The notes below the pieces were generated by a model. The model did not search any database. It saw nothing but the letters and a program-made list of their open reading frames with translations, and was not told where the DNA came from. From JBCFBK01 sp038562555 (lineage in GTDB: Bacteria > Bacteroidota > Bacteroidia > Bacteroidales > Prolixibacteraceae), in NCBI GenBank assembly GCA_038562555.1, contig JBCFBK010000022.1:1-64000 (forward strand): a DNA stretch of 64,000 bases, written 5' to 3'. The number at the start of each line of letters is the position of its first letter. Positions within the stretch are counted from its first letter, which is position 1. Position numbers and translations under genes: made by a program. Of this stretch, positions 37,646 to 46,801 are shown piece after piece.

Positions 37646-39022
37646 TTACCTGCAATGGATTTGCTCGTCCATCGCCGAAAAAGCCTTTTTCAATTCATTC
37701 AGTTTTTCGGGATATCTTTTCGATAAATCATCCGATTCCCGTTCGTCCGTCCGGAGGTTATAAAGCTCATCGTTGACCATCTTCCATTCGCCCCTGCGAT
37801 AAGCAACCTGACGGGATGGCTTAAATGACCAATATACCGCCCGATCCGTTTTTTCCCTGTGAAGGATCGTTCCTGAAATATCGATCCCATCCAGCTTTTT
37901 CTTATCGGTCATGGCTTCAAAACCAATAATACGGGCGAGGGTAGGAACGATATCAATCGTACAAAGCAGATCGTCCATCGTTTGGTTCGGCTTGATCTGA
38001 TCTTTCCAGCAAAGCAGGGCAGGAACCCTGATTCCACCTTCATAGAGGGTTCCTTTTTCCCCTCGTAAACGACCATTGCTCGCATAACCGGAGTAAGATT
38101 CAGCATATCCACCGTTATCGGAAATAAACCAGATCATCGTATTTTCCGGATTACCGATTTCTTCAAGTTTCTTTAATATTCGTCCGATATTATCATCCAG
38201 ATTGGTGATCATCGCTGCATAATATCTTTTAGCGGAGTCCTGCACGTGCTTAAAGCGATTCAGGTATTCCGGTTCAACCTGCAGACTGTTGATCATATCC
38301 ATTCCTTTGAACCTGGTCAGCTTCAACGACAAGGTGCTGTCAGGAACATCGCCGGGGTCAGTTTTTCCATAATGAGGGGCGTTGTACGACAGAAACAAAA
38401 AATAGGGCACTCCCTTTTTGCTTTGATCGCTGATGTAGTCAACAGCATGACCGGTGATCAAATCGGTAGCATATCCGTCCTCGATAAGCGGGTCTCCGTT
38501 CCGGTACCAGGAATTTCCCCAGCCGGCGTATGTATGCCTGAAATAATCTATGCATCCATCCACATGCCCGATAAAAAGATCGAAACCATGCTTCTGGGGG
38601 AAGTAGTCTTTTTTAGCAGATCCCAGATGCCACTTGCCCGTTATCGCCGTGGAATATCCCATCTGTTTTAAGTACCGGGGCAGTATTGTTTCCGCATCGT
38701 CCAAATGATCGTCGCCTCCGGGCATTCCGACTTTCTCCAGACCATGACAGGACCGCTGGGGATAGCTTCCCGTAAGAAGACTGTAACGCGATGGGGTACA
38801 TACCGGTGAAGCTGCGTAGAAATTGGTAAATTGAATGCCTTCTCTTCCGATCCTGTCTATATTCGGAGTGGGAATATCTCCTCCATAGAGACTTAAATCG
38901 CCGTATCCCATATCATCGACGTAAATCAGGATAATGTTCGGCTTATGATCTGCCTTACCTGCCAGGCTTAAGCCTACTATTGAGATCCCGATGCAATATT
39001 TACTGATGTCTTTTTTCCTCAT
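37646..39022 (-). CDS. Sulfatase, type I formylglycine (arylsulfatase A-like)
   Basis: 458 residues with a signal peptide. The metal-binding DD (36-37) in YVDDMGYGDLSLYGG and the maturation motif CTPSR (75-79) show a formylglycine sulfatase, with ITGKWHLG and DNGG further on. Cys75 would be oxidised by an anaerobic or aerobic maturase that is not encoded in this window. It removes a sulfate ester from an oligosaccharide in the periplasm. It is sandwiched between two GH106 genes, which suggests sulfated rhamnose or an adjacent residue as substrate. Confidence 0.93.
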   Translation of the reverse strand: MRKKDISKYCIGISIVGLSLAGKADHKPNIILIYVDDMGYGDLSLYGGDIPTPNIDRIGREGIQFTNFYAASPVCTPSRYSLLTGSYPQRSCHGLEKVGMPGGDDHLDDAETILPRYLKQMGYSTAITGKWHLGSAKKDYFPQKHGFDLFIGHVDGCIDYFRHTYAGWGNSWYRNGDPLIEDGYATDLITGHAVDYISDQSKKGVPYFLFLSYNAPHYGKTDPGDVPDSTLSLKLTRFKGMDMINSLQVEPEYLNRFKHVQDSAKRYYAAMITNLDDNIGRILKKLEEIGNPENTMIWFISDNGGYAESYSGYASNGRLRGEKGTLYEGGIRVPALLCWKDQIKPNQTMDDLLCTIDIVPTLARIIGFEAMTDKKKLDGIDISGTILHREKTDRAVYWSFKPSRQVAYRRGEWKMVNDELYNLRTDERESDDLSKRYPEKLNELKKAFSAMDEQIHCR

Positions 39023-39037
39023 TTCTTTGCTTCTTTT

Positions 39038-41989
39038 TTATTCAATGGAAGATAGCTCTGTTGATTTGAAAAGGCGCACAGGCCCCAGCAAACCGGAAAC
39101 GCTTAGAGGCGTATCTTTGGTCAGTTTCGTAATGTTTGTTCGGGTATATCGTTGTCCGACAGGCAGGAACTGATCGCCTATTATCCGGTTTGGCCAAAAA
39201 TTGACCACATCAATCTCCAGTTCGTTTTCCCCTGGCTGAAGCGATGCCGTAATCTCGACCCGGAATGGCGCCGCCCAAACGATGCCTGATTGTTTGCCGT
39301 TGAGGCGAACTTCAGCCAGTTCCTTCACCCGTCCTAAATCAATAAAGTATCCCGAATGATCACGCTGCGTTTCATTCTCCATATTAAATTTGATTTTATA
39401 GGTCGCAGTCCCTGAATAATACTTAATCCCCGGGTCATCATGATCTGTCCAGCTTGAAAGCTCCCTGAACACGACCGATTCCGGTCCTCCCCATTCCTTT
39501 TGGAAGCTAACGGTCCAATCGCCGTCTATTTCTTTTAAAAGCTCAGGGGTCAAAAAGTTGGCCTTCCCGGGTGTTGAAGGTGAAGTTCCTTCTTTGGCAA
39601 AAACTACGAAAAGGGAGCCATAGGGCGATAACTCAACCGGAAGTATCGTACCTCCGTCTTTGACTGTCCAGTCAGTTGCTTCCCATCTTTTTCCTGAAAC
39701 AGCATCCCAAAACTCCGGCTGTTTACCGGTAATCCTGAAATTGAACGAAATCTTTTCATGCTGACCCGTCTGATTGGACAAAAAATAAATATCAACCAGA
39801 GAATCAGACCGGTGAATGTAGTCTATTCCCGAATCGCTTCTGCCACCAGACCAGGAAAGATCCGGCCGGATATGGAGTTTTCTGAGGACTTGTCCGGCTT
39901 CAATTCCGGCATAAATACGCCCTTTTCCGATTCTTCGTTCCACAAACCCGTTATTTGAATAGTCTTCTCCCCACAATCTGTTTGTCAGCGCCCTGAATTC
40001 GTTATCCGCCTCAGGAAATCCCTTTAAACTGTTCATGTACGCAGGTTTAGGGCCTACCACTACCGCACCTTTGCGGACCAATTCTTCTATTTTCTTCAAA
40101 ACTGACAAAGAAAAACCAGGGTAGTCGGGCAAAGCAAGTAACCGGTAATGCATTCCGTCAGGGAGAACAATCATTCCGTCAGACACACGCATCCGCTCAA
40201 GAATGACCTCTTCGGTCACTACATCGTAGTCATAGCCGGGAAGAATATTTGCCGGATCTGTTTTTTTTAACTGCGCAAAATTTGGAACATGATCTCCGTA
40301 ATAATAGGCGACATCAGCCACAAACAGCCCATGCTGTAACATAACCTGACACCGGTTTATGTATGACAGAAACGCTTCCGACCGGCTCCACCAGGTTGAA
40401 TTGGGGTTCAGATGGGTGCCGGCAAATGCCTCCTGCCCGGGAATTCCCGCTTCTTTCGGAGAACAGGAAAAGGCATGCCACACCAGGAGATTCATTCCTT
40501 CACAGGCGGCTCTGTCGAACGTCGGCTTTAAATTATCCCAGATGGTCTCCTGCCAATGAGGCCCCACTGTTGTAAATCCTTCGGCCATCACCGTTTTCTT
40601 TCCATAGGTATGTGCCGCCGAAGCCGGTTGCTTGACAAAAAACCGTTGTTCATCGGTTATACGATGAGTCTCTGACTTTGCCCAGAATTCAGACATGGGC
40701 ACATCATTAAATCCAAGGCAACGCTGCGCATCAATAGGCATCGCATGGGGCCCGCCCGATTCAGGATGGATCAGCATTTTTTTCTGTACGGCAAGGTCTC
40801 TGAAAATGCGGTAATGATTATCAATAACCAAATCCCCAAATGTCTTCCGGAAATCGTTTAAAAAACGGTGGCTGACCTGCGAACTTTCAACAACATTTCC
40901 AACTAATGCAGGAACAAATGGAAGAAGATCATAACCGCGACGCTTTTGAAACTCCTCCCGAAAAGAAGGAGTCCAATTGACCGGCTCCAGTTCCCAGCTA
41001 TCGGTATGCAGGTATTTTAAGGTCATCCCCGCCTGATCGCCCGCATCCGCAATTAACGGGTTCACAACCAGATCCCGGTATTTTTTAAAAACGGACGCAT
41101 CAAAAGGGTCGATGGGAAATCCCCCCCAACCTTCGGAAGAGGCCCACTTCATCCCCTTCGAATAAATCGTATATCCCAAACGAAGAATCTCCCATTCTCC
41201 TTCCGGCACATCCCATTGCAGCGTACCATCAGCCGCAAGCTTATCCGACAGATCAATAACATCGTTGATACGTATGCCAGCCGGTTCATTTCTCAGCTCA
41301 TTCTCCTCAAAAAGAATTCTGGTGTCAGGCGCCGATGCGTGCAAGGGTTTGTGCATGGCCTTTATTTCCCAGTTTTTTATCACCCCGCCCTGCTTTCGGG
41401 GATAGGCTATTAAGAGAATATCCTGGTAAAGACTATCCTGCTCTTTTTTAAAAGCCGGCTTTTCATGAGCCCGATGAGCTTCACCGATGAATTTTCTCAC
41501 TTTAGGAAGACTTATTCTCCGGTTGATTGTCGCGGGTCCCTGTACCGTGTCGCGGGACCAGACCAGAATTTTCGGGGCATCTTCCTTTTGAATCATCGGC
41601 CCCCCCAACGGCCAGCCACTTGTTATATTTAAACTGATTTCCAATCCTAACCTGCCAGCTTCCTTCAAGGCATGCCTGTACAGGTCCCTCCATTCAGAAG
41701 ACATAAAATCAGGGCCATGCGGAACCTGGTTGTTCCCACCGGCATACGAACGATCGACATCACAGAGGACTGCTCCTCCAAAACCTTTCAGCTTCATCTG
41801 CCCGAGGTCACAGGTAATAGCTTCCTTGGTGACATTCCCGTTGATCCACCACCAGTATGCCCGTAGTCTTGCCTGCAACGGAGGATTTATAAAATCTTTC
41901 CCGAGTCTGATCAGTGAATCTTCCTCATCTCTCTCATGAATGACCAGGCAGGAATTCTGCAGTAAAATCAGAATAATAAAAATCTTCAT
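39038..41989 (-). CDS. GH106-type alpha-L-rhamnosidase (second paralogue)
   Basis: 983 residues with a signal-like N-terminus. The same architecture as the first GH106 is visible: LRAYWWWINGNVTKEAIT, NITSGWPLGGPMIQKEDAP, WELEPVNWTPSFREEFQKRR, LAEVRLNGKQSGIVWAAPFR, NELEIDVVNFWPNRIIGDQ and the end GLLGPVRLFKS. The active-site surroundings differ clearly from the first copy (a GWPLGG loop instead of GWAGSGG), so a different linkage or decorated rhamnose is likely. It lies 15 bases upstream of the sulfatase gene and is probably co-transcribed with it. Confidence 0.88.
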   Translation of the reverse strand: MKIFIILILLQNSCLVIHERDEEDSLIRLGKDFINPPLQARLRAYWWWINGNVTKEAITCDLGQMKLKGFGGAVLCDVDRSYAGGNNQVPHGPDFMSSEWRDLYRHALKEAGRLGLEISLNITSGWPLGGPMIQKEDAPKILVWSRDTVQGPATINRRISLPKVRKFIGEAHRAHEKPAFKKEQDSLYQDILLIAYPRKQGGVIKNWEIKAMHKPLHASAPDTRILFEENELRNEPAGIRINDVIDLSDKLAADGTLQWDVPEGEWEILRLGYTIYSKGMKWASSEGWGGFPIDPFDASVFKKYRDLVVNPLIADAGDQAGMTLKYLHTDSWELEPVNWTPSFREEFQKRRGYDLLPFVPALVGNVVESSQVSHRFLNDFRKTFGDLVIDNHYRIFRDLAVQKKMLIHPESGGPHAMPIDAQRCLGFNDVPMSEFWAKSETHRITDEQRFFVKQPASAAHTYGKKTVMAEGFTTVGPHWQETIWDNLKPTFDRAACEGMNLLVWHAFSCSPKEAGIPGQEAFAGTHLNPNSTWWSRSEAFLSYINRCQVMLQHGLFVADVAYYYGDHVPNFAQLKKTDPANILPGYDYDVVTEEVILERMRVSDGMIVLPDGMHYRLLALPDYPGFSLSVLKKIEELVRKGAVVVGPKPAYMNSLKGFPEADNEFRALTNRLWGEDYSNNGFVERRIGKGRIYAGIEAGQVLRKLHIRPDLSWSGGRSDSGIDYIHRSDSLVDIYFLSNQTGQHEKISFNFRITGKQPEFWDAVSGKRWEATDWTVKDGGTILPVELSPYGSLFVVFAKEGTSPSTPGKANFLTPELLKEIDGDWTVSFQKEWGGPESVVFRELSSWTDHDDPGIKYYSGTATYKIKFNMENETQRDHSGYFIDLGRVKELAEVRLNGKQSGIVWAAPFRVEITASLQPGENELEIDVVNFWPNRIIGDQFLPVGQRYTRTNITKLTKDTPLSVSGLLGPVRLFKSTELSSIE

Positions 41990-42055
41990 CTCATAAACAG
42001 CTTATTCAATGCCATCTTTGCCGTGTTCCGTATCTGCCAGGTTGAAGTTTCGGCT

Positions 42056-43486
42056 TTAATTAAAATAGTTTTTCCCCCTGCCCGCTCTGAGTTTCCGGCT
42101 CAAATCATCCACAATGCGCTCATACCAGGTTTTCCCGGCCAAATTATAATTCTCATCCGGGTCCGAGGTGTGATCAAAAAGCATACGATCCGTTATCCGG
42201 TCCTCTTTATCCCACCATTCCGTATAGGAATATTTATCATCAAGGTATGTGAAACCGTTATTCCACCTGGCAACCGCATAGCCTTTCCCTTTCGCCGCCT
42301 TGTCCTGAAGCAACGGATACAGACTTTGTCCTTCCAGCTGACTGCTTTTCGGAAGGGAAGCCAGGTCACAAAAGGTGGGATACAGGTCAAGGTATTCAAC
42401 GATCTCATTGGTGCGGTACCCTTTCAGGCCACCGGGTGTCTGAATGATCAGCGGAGCGTGAAGGCTTGTATGCATGACCGAGTGTTTGCACCACATGCCG
42501 TGTTCACCAAGGTTCCAGCCATGGTCGCCAATCAGAACAACGGTGGTATTCTTATCCAGTCCCAGTCGTTCCAGTTCATCCAAAAGCTGACCAATCAGGG
42601 CATCCACGTACGACACGCAGGCATAATAGCCGTGTATCATTGTTCTTGCCGCATCTTCACTCAATGGCCCCTCGTCAGGAATGCCCCGGTAAGCCATCAA
42701 TTCACCCCAATGCGTCAACGCCTGCGGAGGGATCAGGTTTCCTTCCTTCAGTTCATAGTTATCAGGAACGCTGATTTTGTTACGATCGTAGAGGTCCCAA
42801 TATTTTTTGGGCGCTACAAATGGCAAGTGCGGGCGGACAAATCCGACTGCAAGAAAAAACGGCTCTTCCCCCAGCGCTAACTTCTTCAGGTCCGACAAGC
42901 TTTTTTGTACCATTTCCCCATCCATATACTCCTCTTCCGGAAGATCGGCTTTTTCATAGTATAGTCCTCTCTTCCTCGTTCCGGTCTCCTTTTGGATTTT
43001 CAGAAAAGCCAGGTTTTCTTCAGTCCGGTAGTCCAGCGGATTATGGTAGGGCATTACATCATCCCAGAAAACTGAGGAAGCTTCATCCTGATGATGAAAT
43101 ACTTTCCCGTTTGAAATTGTCGTGTAACCGGCTTCTTTAAAAGCACGGTTCAGGGTTATCGCATTGGGGGTTTCTTTGTCCACTCTCAGGTTCCAGAATG
43201 AAAAACCACTGCGGGTGGGCCGCATTCCCGTCAGGATACTTGCCCGCGAAGCCCCGCATACCGGAACATTACAATACGCCCGGTTAAAAACTACACCATT
43301 CTCCGCCAACCGGTTAATATTGGGGGTTTTGACCAGGGAATGATTATAACATTCCAGTTCCGTTCTCAGATCATCACAGATAATAAACAGCATATTATTC
43401 TTCCCGGCCCGGGATTCCTCTCCGGCGTACAGGCTCGTGGTGATCGAAGCCAACGAAAGACCGGCCAGTAAAATTTTTTGGTTCAT
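42056..43486 (-). CDS. Sulfatase, iduronate-2-sulfatase-like
   Basis: 476 residues with a signal peptide. IICDDLRTELECYNHS (DD at 38-39) and VCGASRASILTG (Cys77-Arg81) match the iduronate-2-sulfatase-like branch of S1 sulfatases, as do FHHQDEAS and GDHGWNLGEHGMWCKHS. It should desulfate a uronic acid or a similar residue. It is a different subfamily from the CTPSR sulfatase at 37646-39022, so at least two sulfate positions are targeted. Confidence 0.92.
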   Translation of the reverse strand: MNQKILLAGLSLASITTSLYAGEESRAGKNNMLFIICDDLRTELECYNHSLVKTPNINRLAENGVVFNRAYCNVPVCGASRASILTGMRPTRSGFSFWNLRVDKETPNAITLNRAFKEAGYTTISNGKVFHHQDEASSVFWDDVMPYHNPLDYRTEENLAFLKIQKETGTRKRGLYYEKADLPEEEYMDGEMVQKSLSDLKKLALGEEPFFLAVGFVRPHLPFVAPKKYWDLYDRNKISVPDNYELKEGNLIPPQALTHWGELMAYRGIPDEGPLSEDAARTMIHGYYACVSYVDALIGQLLDELERLGLDKNTTVVLIGDHGWNLGEHGMWCKHSVMHTSLHAPLIIQTPGGLKGYRTNEIVEYLDLYPTFCDLASLPKSSQLEGQSLYPLLQDKAAKGKGYAVARWNNGFTYLDDKYSYTEWWDKEDRITDRMLFDHTSDPDENYNLAGKTWYERIVDDLSRKLRAGRGKNYFN

Positions 43487-43565
43487 ATTCTTTTAGCTTA
43501 ACCTGGTTTCAATAAAATCGAAAAAAATTGCCTGAAATCTTCATGCAGGATTGCCCATCACAGCA

Positions 43566-44771
43566 CTATTTTTTAGTCGTGTGCTTATCTATGTATTTAA
43601 CTACCTCAAGCCCTGCCAGCATAAATGAAGCAGTACCATATACTTCATTTTTTGAAGACGAGATATTCATCGGTGTGTCGCCGATAGGCTGCACATAACC
43701 TAACATGCCATTTGGCTGAACAGCCCCGACCATAGCAGCCCAGGCCTTTTTTGCCGGAATAAGGTACTCATCTTCACAAAGCAGACCGTTATTCAATCCC
43801 CACCATAACCCAAATGTAAAAAATCCGGTGGCACTCATTTCAGGTGAAGGATACGAGTCAGGGTCCAGGAGGCTGGCATGCCAGTATCCCCGATCGTCCT
43901 GAAGCGCTATTATTCGCGACATGATTTGTTTGAACCGATTTTCATACCGCTCACGCGAATGATAATCAGCAGGTAAAAAATTCATGACACGGGCCAGTGC
44001 ACCAACAACCCACCCGTTTCCACGCCCCCAGAAAACTTTGGCGCCATTTGCTTCTTTCATTGAAAAAAAACGTGTGTCACGAAAAACAAGCCGTTCTTCC
44101 TGGTCATAAAGCGCTTCCATCGTAAACCAAAACTCCCGGTTCATAAACTCCCGGTACTCATTGTTACCCGTAATATTCGCAAAACAAGCATAGGTAGGAG
44201 CTGCCATATACAAGGCGTCGCACCAGCACCACCGCTCCTGATTAGCCGCAATCTCAAAATTTATATTGTCGGTTTTCGGATAGCTCTTCATTTGATAATC
44301 AAGCCGTTCTATAGTAGGGATGAGCGACTTCCAGCCTCCTGCCAAAAGTTTTACCGTAGGGGCATCCCACTTTTCTATTTTCGAGATCAGATAACGGGGA
44401 CTTCCGGTGCGTTCCCATATTGCGGCATACGACAGCGAAACAGCAATATCATTGGCAGGGTTGAGACTTCTGTGCCCAACCTCCCATTGCAGGTCGTACG
44501 CGATCTGCTCATGCCATTCTCTGAAATGGCGACTGTTATCATAGGCCGCCCAATCTGCTAAAGCGCTCATAAAAACGCCGTCAGCCCAACCGGTAAATTG
44601 CGGGTTGTACTCCACTGTTCTTCCGGCCCGGGGCATATTTTCAGTTTGCCACTGAGCCGCGTCGTTGACAATCCTTTTAACCTGGTCAATTGTGAATGCT
44701 TCCGGGTGGCCATTTTGTGCCCATACCGTATTCATACACAGGAACAGAATGGGCAAAATGAGTCTATACAT
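43566..44771 (-). CDS. GH105 unsaturated uronyl hydrolase, secreted
   Basis: 401 residues with a signal peptide ending near VWAQ. Catalytic Asp185 lies in WCWCDALYMAAP, and the active-site segment is WGRGNGWVVGAL (RGNGW at 250-254). It lies only 21 bases downstream of a heparinase II/III-like lyase gene, so it most likely removes the unsaturated uronate created by that enzyme. It is a paralogue of the GH105 at 23744-24838. Confidence 0.93.
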   Translation of the reverse strand: MYRLILPILFLCMNTVWAQNGHPEAFTIDQVKRIVNDAAQWQTENMPRAGRTVEYNPQFTGWADGVFMSALADWAAYDNSRHFREWHEQIAYDLQWEVGHRSLNPANDIAVSLSYAAIWERTGSPRYLISKIEKWDAPTVKLLAGGWKSLIPTIERLDYQMKSYPKTDNINFEIAANQERWCWCDALYMAAPTYACFANITGNNEYREFMNREFWFTMEALYDQEERLVFRDTRFFSMKEANGAKVFWGRGNGWVVGALARVMNFLPADYHSRERYENRFKQIMSRIIALQDDRGYWHASLLDPDSYPSPEMSATGFFTFGLWWGLNNGLLCEDEYLIPAKKAWAAMVGAVQPNGMLGYVQPIGDTPMNISSSKNEVYGTASFMLAGLEVVKYIDKHTTKK

Positions 44772-44792
44772 AATCGATCTGTTTTGTACGTA

Positions 44793-46757
44793 TTACTTCG
44801 CTGGTGTAATTTCAAAAGACAGCTGGCCGACGAGACTATCGCCTGTTAACTGAAATACCAGCCTTGACACATTCTCTCCGAAAACACCCCGGAGGCGGTT
44901 ATCCTCAATTTTAATTTTTTCGATTTCTGCAGTCATCTGCGTGGAATTGTACTTCATCGACAACGTGAAGTTTTCATCATTGAACCGGATCAGGCCCGGC
45001 TCAATGACCTGGCAGGGCACACTTGTCATAAAATGGACTTTGCTGTCCCCGTTGTTGGCTGTAAGACGAAAATTATCCCTGATCACAAATCTTTTCCCGC
45101 GCTCCAGCGTGTAGCTTCGCTCCCATTTTGACACATTGGCTCCGGAAGCGTACGCCAAAGCAATATCGGTAGAAAAGGATACTTTACTGGTACCGGTTAA
45201 AAAAGAGGAGTGCTGCGCCTTAAAGTTTCCGCCAGGGCTTTGTCCGTGTCCGTTAATCACGGGAAGATTATGATAATTGGATTGCATCGTCCAAATACTG
45301 TATCGCCGGGAACTGAATGTTTCCCGGGTATAGGTTCCTACGCCAACATCAATCAGGACGGGAAACCCATTATAATAAAGCATAAAAGATCCCACATCGT
45401 TGTGATTGTGTCCTTCGCCATTGGTTCCCCCTTTTGCTGCAAAATAAAAGCCATCAGTCGAGTTTGCCTGATCACGGGCAAGAGCAACATCCAGATCCGG
45501 AAAATAGAATTCTGCCAGCAGGGGTTCTGTTTTCTGATGCGATTCCCATCCTTCCAGATTAAATAAATTCTCGAGCGTTTCACCGATTTTGCCGGCCATT
45601 CCGGTTTCATTAAACCCGGATTTGTCAAGCAGATATGCTCCAAATCCTGCCAACACCGGATCATTAATATTCTTTCCGAAGCGATAGATTTTCCCTCCGT
45701 CCTGTCCAATCCGGAATGGGGCATCAGCAAAATTGATGTAATAATTCCCGTTACTGATGTACGCCCTGGCAATATAGCGCCCCATGTTCTTTATCAGTTC
45801 ATTTTCAAAAATATCTATTTTCCCCGCTGTATTGATTTTCAACAGGTTCAGGTAATCGAACATTTTGCCTCCGGCCACCCCCCAGTAACTTGGGCCTTCG
45901 TTACATGCTCCATCTTCCGGATAAGAATTTATAAATAAGTCGACCGATTCCATGGTCTTATAAACAGCATCTTCCTTTTTTTCAGGATTATCTTCAATGA
46001 GCAGAATACTGGTCAGAATATTAAAGTTACACCATGGATTCCAATTATTTACCTTTCCTTCATCCCAACCGGTGATCCACCAATAGTCGTATCGGGCATA
46101 AAACGGGTCCAATACCTTCCGTTTAATCTCGCTTTTCAGCCTCCGGGAAATAACGGGACTTATTTTGTCAAATTCTTCGTGGAAAAAATACCAAACCCAC
46201 GACAAATCGGCGGCCCTGTCTCCGGCAAACAGATCAACAATCGGATTATCTAAATCGGGAACAACCGTGGTTGGCTCTGATACTGCTCCCCCATACATGT
46301 AGAAATGAGCGGATGATCCCCAATACGTTTGCTCGCAAAAGGAGAAAACGCCGTTGACGATGTCATCCATAAAGCGCCCCCGACCTTCCATGAGTTCGGC
46401 AAGGACCAGTGACTGTAACGCTCTGCCACGTTCCCCATTCAGGTTATCAACCGCTGTTCTGTCACCGTTCCGGCTAAACTCAAGATACATGCTTAACGTA
46501 ACAGTTGGCCAGTCATACTCCAAATACTTCTCGGCCTGCCCGATGGTCTTTTTTCTGATTCCGTCAGGAAGTTTTGACCAGGCCGCCCTGTCCCGGTAAA
46601 CCGGGTAAGAAATCCAGCTAAAATCCCTGGTTATCGCTTCATTCACCAATTTCCGGGTATGAAAGTCCGACAACAAATTCCGTTTATTTTTTGGTTGCCC
46701 TGAAGCAGCAAAAAACAGACAAAAAATGAGCAGAGCCAGTGTAGTTATCTTCTTCAT
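44793..46757 (-). CDS. Heparinase II/III-like polysaccharide lyase, secreted (tandem copy 2)
   Basis: 654 residues with a signal peptide ending in AASGQ. Alpha-toroid motifs VNNWNPWCNFN (236-246) and CNEGPSYWG (285-293), and sandwich-domain motifs GHNHNDVGSFML (449-460) and MQSNYHNLPVINGHGQSPGG, mark the heparinase fold. Long stretches are the same as in the next gene, which shows a tandem duplication. Expected action is beta-elimination at a uronic acid; the exact substrate is unknown. Confidence 0.9.
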   Translation of the reverse strand: MKKITTLALLIFCLFFAASGQPKNKRNLLSDFHTRKLVNEAITRDFSWISYPVYRDRAAWSKLPDGIRKKTIGQAEKYLEYDWPTVTLSMYLEFSRNGDRTAVDNLNGERGRALQSLVLAELMEGRGRFMDDIVNGVFSFCEQTYWGSSAHFYMYGGAVSEPTTVVPDLDNPIVDLFAGDRAADLSWVWYFFHEEFDKISPVISRRLKSEIKRKVLDPFYARYDYWWITGWDEGKVNNWNPWCNFNILTSILLIEDNPEKKEDAVYKTMESVDLFINSYPEDGACNEGPSYWGVAGGKMFDYLNLLKINTAGKIDIFENELIKNMGRYIARAYISNGNYYINFADAPFRIGQDGGKIYRFGKNINDPVLAGFGAYLLDKSGFNETGMAGKIGETLENLFNLEGWESHQKTEPLLAEFYFPDLDVALARDQANSTDGFYFAAKGGTNGEGHNHNDVGSFMLYYNGFPVLIDVGVGTYTRETFSSRRYSIWTMQSNYHNLPVINGHGQSPGGNFKAQHSSFLTGTSKVSFSTDIALAYASGANVSKWERSYTLERGKRFVIRDNFRLTANNGDSKVHFMTSVPCQVIEPGLIRFNDENFTLSMKYNSTQMTAEIEKIKIEDNRLRGVFGENVSRLVFQLTGDSLVGQLSFEITPAK

Positions 46758-46801
46758 CGTGATTAATTTTTTTTTGTTACCATACTGATATTGGTTAGCT
46801 T

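Noticed and set aside
42023..42880. A 285-codon plus-strand open frame opposite the iduronate-2-sulfatase-like gene
   Set aside because: It lies entirely antisense to a strongly conserved sulfatase. Its translation has no recognisable domain and looks like a mirror of the sulfatase codons.
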